Source: RBG-16-57-11 sp964503145
Lineage (GTDB): Bacteria > Chloroflexota > Anaerolineae > Anaerolineales > UBA4823
Length of the DNA: 64,000 nucleotides
Assembly: GCA_964503145.1 (NCBI GenBank)
Contig: CAZCYV010000002.1
Span: 579,592-643,591 of the forward strand
Direction: 5' to 3'
Part shown: one piece after another, positions 58,852 through 64,000 of the stretch
How the letters are laid out: each line of letters starts with the position of its first letter
Position numbering within the stretch: the stretch's first letter is position 1
The notes under the pieces: model-generated
The model's database searches: none
The model's input: only the letters and a program-made list of their open reading frames with translations
Told to the model about the DNA's origin: nothing
Program-made: the position numbers and the translations under genes

Positions 58852-59538
58852 TTAGACCTTGGTCGATTCGTCGTCCGAGACGTCGATCTCCTGCATCTCG
58901 CCGGTAGCCACGTAGATTGTGCGCTCGCAAATGTTGGTCACCCGGTCCGCCATGCGTTCCAGGTTGTGCGCAGCCCACATCAACAGGTTGGCCTGATCGA
59001 TCGTCGAGGGGTTTTGGAACATGATGGTGACCAGCTCTCGATAGACCTGCTCGTACAGCGCATCCACCTGGTCATCGTCCTTCGGGATCAAACGCGCCTG
59101 TGCCGCATCCCGCGCCACGAAGGCGCCCACAGCCCGATTGAGCATGCTAACCACGATCTCCGCCATGCGCGGGATGTCGATCAAAGGCTTGATATGCGGT
59201 TGGTCGCCGATGCGGATGCAGATTTTGGCGATCCCTTTGGCATAGTCCCCCATACGCTCCAGTTCGCCCACGACTTCGAGGATCGAAGCCACCAGACGCA
59301 GATCGGTCGCCATGATCGGTTGTTGGGTGGCGATGGTGATCATGCAATCCCGTTCCAGTTCGAAGCGCCGGGCGTTGATCAGTGCGTCATCACGATAAAT
59401 CCTGCGCGCGGTCTCCACATCATGCTGCTTCAACGCCTGGATCACTTCCAGCGTAGCAGTTTCCACCATGCTATCCAGGACTAAAATCTCGTCCAGAAGT
59501 TGGTTGATCTTACGGTCTAAAGTCTCTCTCGTCATCAT
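58852..59538 (-). CDS. phoU: Phosphate uptake regulator PhoU
   Basis: This 228-residue two-lobed helical bundle protein links the Pst transporter to the PhoR/PhoB kinase system. It has two PhoU repeats: ETLDRKINQLLDEILVLDSMVETAT with DLRLVASILEVVGELERMGDYAKGIAK, then AFVARDAAQARLIPKDDDQVDALYEQVYRELV with LLMWAAHNLERMADRVTNICE. The ATG at 59538 has GGAGG six bases before it; the frame to 59646 is not coding. Last gene of the pst operon. Confidence 0.95.
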   Translation of the reverse strand: MMTRETLDRKINQLLDEILVLDSMVETATLEVIQALKQHDVETARRIYRDDALINARRFELERDCMITIATQQPIMATDLRLVASILEVVGELERMGDYAKGIAKICIRIGDQPHIKPLIDIPRMAEIVVSMLNRAVGAFVARDAAQARLIPKDDDQVDALYEQVYRELVTIMFQNPSTIDQANLLMWAAHNLERMADRVTNICERTIYVATGEMQEIDVSDDESTKV

Positions 59539-59569
59539 AGTCTGCCTCCGTGAGCTGCGATTGCGTCGC

Positions 59570-60343
59570 CTAGCCAAACCGTCCTTCAACGTAGTCTTTG
59601 GTGCGCTTATCCTGCGGTGTAAGGAAGACCGATTTTCCCGAGGCATATTCGATCAACTGTCCCTGGAGGAAAAATGCGGCCTGATCGGCGGTGCGAGCCG
59701 CCTGCTGCACGGAGTGCGGCACCAGGACAATAGTGTAATTTTGCTTGAGTTCTTGCAGGGATGATTCTACCTTAGTGGTCGAAATCGGATCCAGCCCGGA
59801 GGTGGGTTCATCGAGCAGGATCACTTCTGGCTGGAGCGCCAGACTGCGCGCCAGGCACAGTCTTTGCTGCTGGCCGCCGGATAGCGCCGCCGCCGGCGCG
59901 TCCAACCGATCTTTCACTTCGTCCCATAGCGCAGCCTGCCTCAGGCTGCGCTCCACAGCCTCTTCCAGACGATCTCTGTTCCGCTCTCCGGCGGTTTTCA
60001 GCCCATAAGTCAGATTCTCGCGAATGCTCATCGGTAATACAATCGGCCGGGCGAAGACCATCGCCACGCGGCGACGCAGGGCAATGACATCGGTGCTGGG
60101 GTCGAGGATATCGAGCGGCTTGCCCTGCTCATCCAGGATTTGCGCGCTGCCCGAAATGTGCGTCACGTCCGCCAGGTCATTCAACCGGTTCAGCACGCGC
60201 AACAGGGTGGATTTTCCGCCGCCTGCTGGCCCGAAGAGCACGGTGATGGAATTGGCGGGGATTTCCAGGCTGACTCCACGCAAGGACTCGTTCCCATCCG
60301 AATAACGCACCGTAAGATCTTTGATGATAAACTTATTCATCAC
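59570..60343 (-). CDS. pstB: Phosphate ABC transporter ATPase PstB, operon copy
   Basis: A 257-residue ATPase: Walker A LFGPAGGGKSTLLRVLNRL, a PstB-like Q-loop region (VAMVFARPIVLPMSIRENLTYG), signature LSGGQQQRLCLARSLAL and Walker B VILLDEPTSGLDP. It matches PstB in length and in the RLNDL spacing. It follows pstA by nine bases. A second, less similar PstB is encoded divergently at 63156. Confidence 0.93.
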   Translation of the reverse strand: MMNKFIIKDLTVRYSDGNESLRGVSLEIPANSITVLFGPAGGGKSTLLRVLNRLNDLADVTHISGSAQILDEQGKPLDILDPSTDVIALRRRVAMVFARPIVLPMSIRENLTYGLKTAGERNRDRLEEAVERSLRQAALWDEVKDRLDAPAAALSGGQQQRLCLARSLALQPEVILLDEPTSGLDPISTTKVESSLQELKQNYTIVLVPHSVQQAARTADQAAFFLQGQLIEYASGKSVFLTPQDKRTKDYVEGRFG

Positions 60344-60352
60344 CTGATCCCC

Positions 60353-61243
60353 TTACCACTGCCGACGGGCGCGGGCGCGCGAGCGGATGATCGTCGCCAG
60401 CAAGTTCAGGCCAAGCACCAGGATGAGCAACACCAACGCCGTGCCGTATTGAACCTCCACCGGCATGCCAGGCACCTGTGTGGAAATTACATACAGGTGA
60501 TAGGGCAAAGCCATGGTTTCATCCATCGGCGAGTTTGGCAATCTGGGCAGATAAAAAGCCGCCCCTGTGAACAGGATCGGCGCGGTTTCGCCTGCCGCGC
60601 GCTCCAACCCCAGGATGACGCCGGTGAGGATGCCGGGAAGAGATTGCGGCAAAACGATCTGGCGAATAGTCTGCCACTGTGTGGCCCCTAGCGATATGCT
60701 GACCACACGGAAGGCCTGCGGCACGGCTCGCAACGCTTCCTCGGCAGTGCTGATCACCACTGGCAATGTCATAATTGCCAGGGTCAACGAGGCTGCCAGG
60801 ATGCTGGTCCCCAGGTTGAAGAACAGGACGAAGATGCCCAACCCAAACAGGCCATACACGATCGAAGGGATCCCTGCCAGATTGATGATTGCGATGCGAA
60901 TCAGGCGTGTGCCGCGATTATCCGGAGCGTACTCGGAAAGGTAGATGGCTGCAGCGATGCCCAGCGGCACAGCGAACAAGGTGGTGAAAAAAGTCAGATA
61001 CACCGTGCCCAAGATAGCGGGGAGGATACCCCCGGAGCGCATGCCGTTGCTGGGGAGTTGAAAGATGAAATCGAGCGAAAGCGCTGGAAGCCCGTTCCAG
61101 AAGATGAAGACCACAATAAAAAGGATCGGCAGAATGGTGAGAAAAGCCAATAACGCGAGCATGGCAAAGCCCAGCCGCTGAATGGCGTTTCGTCGAGAGG
61201 AAGCAGCCTGCAGGCTGCGGGATGTCATGTCAGGAGCAGTCAT
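60353..61243 (-). CDS. pstA: Phosphate ABC transporter permease PstA
   Basis: This 296-residue inner membrane permease has six spans and the EAA-like loop VSISLGATQWQTIRQIVLPQSLPGILTGVILGLERAAGETAPIL, diagnostic for PstA. The N-terminal 30 residues are a Ser/Arg-rich cytoplasmic extension. It forms the channel with PstC; the genes are 20 bases apart. Confidence 0.95.
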   Translation of the reverse strand: MTAPDMTSRSLQAASSRRNAIQRLGFAMLALLAFLTILPILFIVVFIFWNGLPALSLDFIFQLPSNGMRSGGILPAILGTVYLTFFTTLFAVPLGIAAAIYLSEYAPDNRGTRLIRIAIINLAGIPSIVYGLFGLGIFVLFFNLGTSILAASLTLAIMTLPVVISTAEEALRAVPQAFRVVSISLGATQWQTIRQIVLPQSLPGILTGVILGLERAAGETAPILFTGAAFYLPRLPNSPMDETMALPYHLYVISTQVPGMPVEVQYGTALVLLILVLGLNLLATIIRSRARARRQW

Positions 61244-61263
61244 CGGGCCTCGGCCAGTCCCTT

Positions 61264-62154
61264 TTAGGAGAGGATCCGCTCGGCTCGCTTACGCGTGCGG
61301 AAGACGACGCTGGAAGCCGTAACATTGATTACCAGAGAAATCAGGAAGAGCACAATGCCGATGAAGAACAGGACGTGGTAATGGGTGCTGCCGGCCGCCA
61401 CTTCGCCCATCTCAGCAGCGATGGTAGCGGTCATGGTGCGCACCGGCGAGAACAGCGCCGATAGCCCCCTGGGCACCACCGGCGCATTGCCGGTGACCAT
61501 CATTACCGTCATCGTCTCGCCAATTGCCCGACCGATGCCCAGCATGACTGCCGTGAGTACCCCGGAGCGCGCCGCCGGCAGGGTCACCCACCAGATGGTC
61601 TGCCAGCGGGTGGCGCCCAGCGCCAGGGCGGCATCGCGATAAGCGCGCGGCACGGCATCCATAGCGTCTTCAGCCACCGAGACGATCGTCGGTATCGAGA
61701 TTGCCCCCAAGAGCAGCGAGCCGGCCAGGGCGCTCAAACCGGTGGGCAAATCCAGAAGGATGCGCAGAGAAGGCGCCAACACCAGGATGCCAATAAAACC
61801 CAACACGACCGAGGGTATGCCGGCCATCACTTCGATGAACGGCTTCAACACTTCACGCATCCAGCGCGGGGAGACCTCGGCAATATAAATCGCTGTCCCG
61901 ATGCCAACCGGCACGGCGATCATCGCTGCCCCCAGGGTCACGACCAGCGAACCGCCGATCAAGGGCAACAACCCAAAATACGCTTCGATCGGGTACCAGC
62001 GGTCACTGACCAGCTCAACCAGGGGCACTTCACCCAGGGCAGGCAACCCTTCTCTGAGCAAAAAGATGAAGATCAGACCGACGAACAGGATGGCTGAATA
62101 GCCCGAAGCCCGGATGACAAAGGTAATGATCGCTTCCTTCCAGTTTTGCGTCAT
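61264..62154 (-). CDS. pstC: Phosphate ABC transporter permease PstC
   Basis: A 296-residue, six-span permease with the PstC loop DAALALGATRWQTIWWVTLPAARSGVLTAVMLGIGRAIGETMTVMMVTGN. Conserved YIAEVSPRWMREVLKPFIEVMAGIPSVVLGFIG lies before it. It is second in the operon, 17 bases after pstS. Confidence 0.95.
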   Translation of the reverse strand: MTQNWKEAIITFVIRASGYSAILFVGLIFIFLLREGLPALGEVPLVELVSDRWYPIEAYFGLLPLIGGSLVVTLGAAMIAVPVGIGTAIYIAEVSPRWMREVLKPFIEVMAGIPSVVLGFIGILVLAPSLRILLDLPTGLSALAGSLLLGAISIPTIVSVAEDAMDAVPRAYRDAALALGATRWQTIWWVTLPAARSGVLTAVMLGIGRAIGETMTVMMVTGNAPVVPRGLSALFSPVRTMTATIAAEMGEVAAGSTHYHVLFFIGIVLFLISLVINVTASSVVFRTRKRAERILS

Positions 62155-62171
62155 CGTTCTGCTTGCTTTCC

Positions 62172-63056
62172 TTACGGAACGATTACCGGCACAAAGCCTA
62201 ATTCTTTGACGATGGCTTGTGCTTCGGGAGATAAAATCCAGGTCAGATAGTCCTTCACGATCCCCTGGGGCTCGCCAGCCGTGTACATGTACAGGTCACG
62301 AGCGATTGGATAGGTGCGATTGGTAACTGTTTCTGCGGATGGGAAAACGTATTCGCCTCCCGGCGCTTCCGCCACAGCCACAACCTTGACATCTGGGGTC
62401 ACATAACCCAGGCCATCATAGCCAATGGCGTTAGGGTTATCGCGCACTTCTGCGGTGATGCCCTCCGAAGAAGGCAACAACAAAGTATCTTCAGCGAACA
62501 AGGTCTTATTATCTTTTTCACCCAGACGCAGCACCTCTTCCAGAAAATAGACATGCGTGCCCGAGTTCGTTTCCCGTGAGAGCCGCACAATGGGCCGATC
62601 TTCTCCGCCCAATTCTTTCCAGTTGTTATATTTCCCGCTGTAAATGTCGGAGATCTGTTGCAGGGTCAACTGCTGGATCGGATTGGACCAATTGACGATG
62701 ATGGCAATGGCATCCCGCGCCACCACGAATTCCACCGGATCCACCCCGCCAGCCTTCATCACTTCGATTTCTTCGGGCTTGATCGCTCGAGAAGCGTTGG
62801 CGATATCCACCGCATTGTTCGCCAGGGCGGTGATTCCAGTACCTGAGCCGCCTCCGGTCACTGAAATCTGAATCTCTGGATGCAGACTCTGATACCTTTC
62901 GGCCCAGGCCAGCGCCAGGTTGACCATGGTGTCTGAGCCTTTGTTGGTCAGGGTCTTGCTTGGCCTGACGGTCTCTGCCCGGACTGATCGCGCTCCGCTG
63001 CAACCCACCAGACACAACGATAACGATAGATATACTACCCATGTCCAGAGTCTCAT
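62172..63056 (-). CDS. pstS: Phosphate-binding lipoprotein PstS
   Basis: This 294-residue substrate-binding protein has a lipoprotein signal (LSLSLCLVGCSGARS). It has the phosphate-binding loops TNKGSDTMVNLALAW, SVTGGGSGTGITALANNAVDIANASR and RLSRETNSGTHVYF. The ATG at 63056 is used because the signal peptide begins there; a TTG at 63092 is in frame but lies upstream of the -10 box. The ATG is only eight bases from that TATAAT and has no Shine-Dalgarno, so the mRNA may be leaderless. Confidence 0.94.
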   Translation of the reverse strand: MRLWTWVVYLSLSLCLVGCSGARSVRAETVRPSKTLTNKGSDTMVNLALAWAERYQSLHPEIQISVTGGGSGTGITALANNAVDIANASRAIKPEEIEVMKAGGVDPVEFVVARDAIAIIVNWSNPIQQLTLQQISDIYSGKYNNWKELGGEDRPIVRLSRETNSGTHVYFLEEVLRLGEKDNKTLFAEDTLLLPSSEGITAEVRDNPNAIGYDGLGYVTPDVKVVAVAEAPGGEYVFPSAETVTNRTYPIARDLYMYTAGEPQGIVKDYLTWILSPEAQAIVKELGFVPVIVP

Positions 63057-63063
63057 GGCAGGA

Positions 63064-63111
63064 ATTATAGCGACATTAACCAAGTTCAACAAGTGATTAA
63101 CGTCTTGTTAA
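63064..63111 (-). promoter_or_regulatory. Pho-box-like direct repeats and -10 of the pst operon
   Basis: On the minus strand TTAACA (63111), TTAATC (63100), TTGAAC (63089) and TTAATG (63079) begin 11, 11 and 10 bases apart. They end just before a perfect TATAAT (63069-63064) that lacks a good -35. This is what a promoter activated by an OmpR-type PhoB/PhoP looks like. The same region must serve the divergent second pstB; a plus-strand TAGAAT lies at about 63142. Confidence 0.72.
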
Positions 63112-63155
63112 TTTTTATGATTATGGATGACAAAACCTGAGGTAGAATCGATGAC

Positions 63156-63923
63156 ATGGAAGCGAAAACACCTATTATCATCGCCCGACAGGTGGATTTT
63201 TACTACGGCGATTTCAAAGCCCTGAACCAGATCAGCATGGAAATCTTGCCGCAAAAGGTAACCGCGCTGATCGGCCCTTCTGGCTGCGGCAAATCCACCT
63301 TCCTGCGCTGCCTGAATCGCATGAACGATACCATCCCTGGAGCGCGCACCACCGGGACGATCTTGCTGAGCGGTGAGGATATCAATGCGCCGCATGTGGA
63401 TCTGACCGCGCTGCGCCAGCGGGTGGGCATGGTGTTCCAAAAGCCCAACCCTTTCCCACAATCGGTTTACGATAACATTGCATTTGGACCTCGCGTGCTG
63501 GGGTTGACCAACAACCGGGCCGAGTTGAACGACATCGTAGAGCGCAGCCTGCGCCAGGCTGCCCTGTGGGACGAAGTCAAAAACCACCTTCACGGCGACG
63601 CCATGGCGCTCTCCCTTGGCCAGCAGCAACGCCTGTGCATTGCTCGCGTTCTGGCAGTGCAACCCGAGGTGATCCTGATGGATGAGCCGTGCTCGGCGCT
63701 CGACCCCATCGCAACCGAGCACATCGAGAATCTGATCGCCGATCTGGTGGAAAACTACACCATCGTCATCGTCACCCACAACATGCAGCAGGCTGCTCGG
63801 GTTTCGGATTTTACGGGCTTCTTCTGGTTGGGCGAACTGGTCGAGTTCTCGCCCACCCCACAGTTATTTACCACCCCCAAGATGGAATTGACCGAAACGT
63901 ATATCACCGGACGGATGGGCTGA
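63156..63923 (+). CDS. pstB: Phosphate ABC transporter ATPase PstB, second divergent copy
   Basis: A 255-residue ATPase with Walker A LIGPSGCGKSTFLRCLNRMND, GMVFQKPNPFPQSVYDNIAFGPR (the classical PstB Q-loop text), Walker B VILMDEPCSALDP and THNMQQAARVSDFTGFF. The ABC signature reads ALSLGQQQRLC in place of LSGGQ, an unusual change in a key ATP-contacting position. By text this copy is closer to canonical PstB than the operon copy apart from that residue. It may be an alternative motor for PstCA. Nothing clear follows in the last 77 bases. Confidence 0.93.
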   Translation: MEAKTPIIIARQVDFYYGDFKALNQISMEILPQKVTALIGPSGCGKSTFLRCLNRMNDTIPGARTTGTILLSGEDINAPHVDLTALRQRVGMVFQKPNPFPQSVYDNIAFGPRVLGLTNNRAELNDIVERSLRQAALWDEVKNHLHGDAMALSLGQQQRLCIARVLAVQPEVILMDEPCSALDPIATEHIENLIADLVENYTIVIVTHNMQQAARVSDFTGFFWLGELVEFSPTPQLFTTPKMELTETYITGRMG

Positions 63924-64000
63924 AATACGCCCACCGGTGGCCGGATGGGCTGAGTTGCACCCCAAGGGCGGTTTACCACTCGCCGCCGTAGTCAGTCGAA

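Noticed and set aside
63908..63955. 12-base direct duplication CGGATGGGCTGA around the end of the second pstB
   Set aside because: A local small duplication without other signs of mobile DNA.
63973..64000. Possible 3' end of a minus-strand gene (reads STDYGGEW then stop)
   Set aside because: Only eight codons are visible; plausible but not supportable.
1..64000. tRNA, rRNA, CRISPR, insertion sequences, prophage
   Set aside because: No TPsiC-like GTTCGAxTCC outside coding sequence, no regular spacer repeats, no transposase, integrase or phage gene found in reading.

Overview
The window is chromosomal DNA from a GC-rich bacterium, most likely of the phylum Chloroflexota (Anaerolineae-like). 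The reasons are the gene mix (DUF2089/DUF4097/SHOCT-type cluster, F420-dependent reductase-like protein, SARP-NB-ARC-TPR regulator, PucC-like transporter, very large SdrD-B and DUF11 surface proteins) and secreted proteins ending in a short LP[LF]V-x-R tail. This assignment is inference from gene content. I see no rRNA, tRNA, CRISPR array, prophage or intact insertion sequence.

Layout. 1-6.8 kb: 5' part of secA (minus), divergent yqeB-like gene, ftcD fusion, an M23 lipoprotein and dcd. 7-11.8 kb: three tandem paralogous LysM/M23 lipoproteins. 11.8-16.1 kb: a DUF2089 regulator, a DUF4097-like protein, two SHOCT-type proteins and an MFS exporter, behind a consensus promoter flanked by a perfect 13-bp inverted repeat. 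16.1-18.8 kb (minus): ECF sigma factor, zinc anti-sigma, zinc ribbon, TlpA thioredoxin, OsmC, rhodanese, a redox/envelope-stress set. 18.9-26.1 kb: two tandem SAM hydrolases, a complete ECF vitamin-type transporter (A-A fusion, S, T) and a GH36 glycosidase. 26.1-28.4 kb (minus): BNR/sialidase-like protein coupled to a MoaD/ThiS-like protein, and a VOC protein. 28.5-39.2 kb: a 2382-residue beta-helix/SdrD-B surface protein and a small protein, divergent from a SARP-type regulator. 39.2-42.6 kb: F420 reductase-like protein, DUF1848 protein, GntR regulator behind six 8-bp tandem repeats, a band-7 gene fragment and a CPBP protease. 42.6-47.8 kb (minus): DUF11 surface protein, a near-perfect parS site, a nucleotidyltransferase-fold protein and a deoxynucleoside kinase. 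48-53.8 kb: a two-gene FtsK-like unit, holA with a DUF6391-like gene, and a minus-strand cluster of PucC-like transporter, MerR-like regulator, 49-residue membrane peptide and 7-TM protein. 53.9-58.8 kb (minus): dus, a Tat-exported multicopper oxidase with a structured leader, and radA. 58.9-63.9 kb: pstSCAB-phoU (minus), divergent from a second pstB across a repeat cluster resembling a Pho box.

How it works together. Phosphate uptake (Pst/PhoU), ECF vitamin uptake and cell-envelope maintenance (M23 enzymes, SecA, sigma/anti-sigma) are the coherent physiological themes. Regulation is unusually readable: several near-consensus promoters, 11-bp-period direct repeats at both the SARP gene and pstS, a perfect palindrome over the oxidase -35 box, and -10 boxes 6-8 bases from the start codon, which suggests leaderless mRNAs.

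The best candidates for something undescribed are the terminator-ended switching leader of the multicopper oxidase, the shared C-terminal LP tail on two giant secreted proteins, the FtsK-like/small-partner pair, and the 8-bp repeat promoter of the GntR gene. The parS site suggests the window lies in the origin-proximal part of the chromosome.
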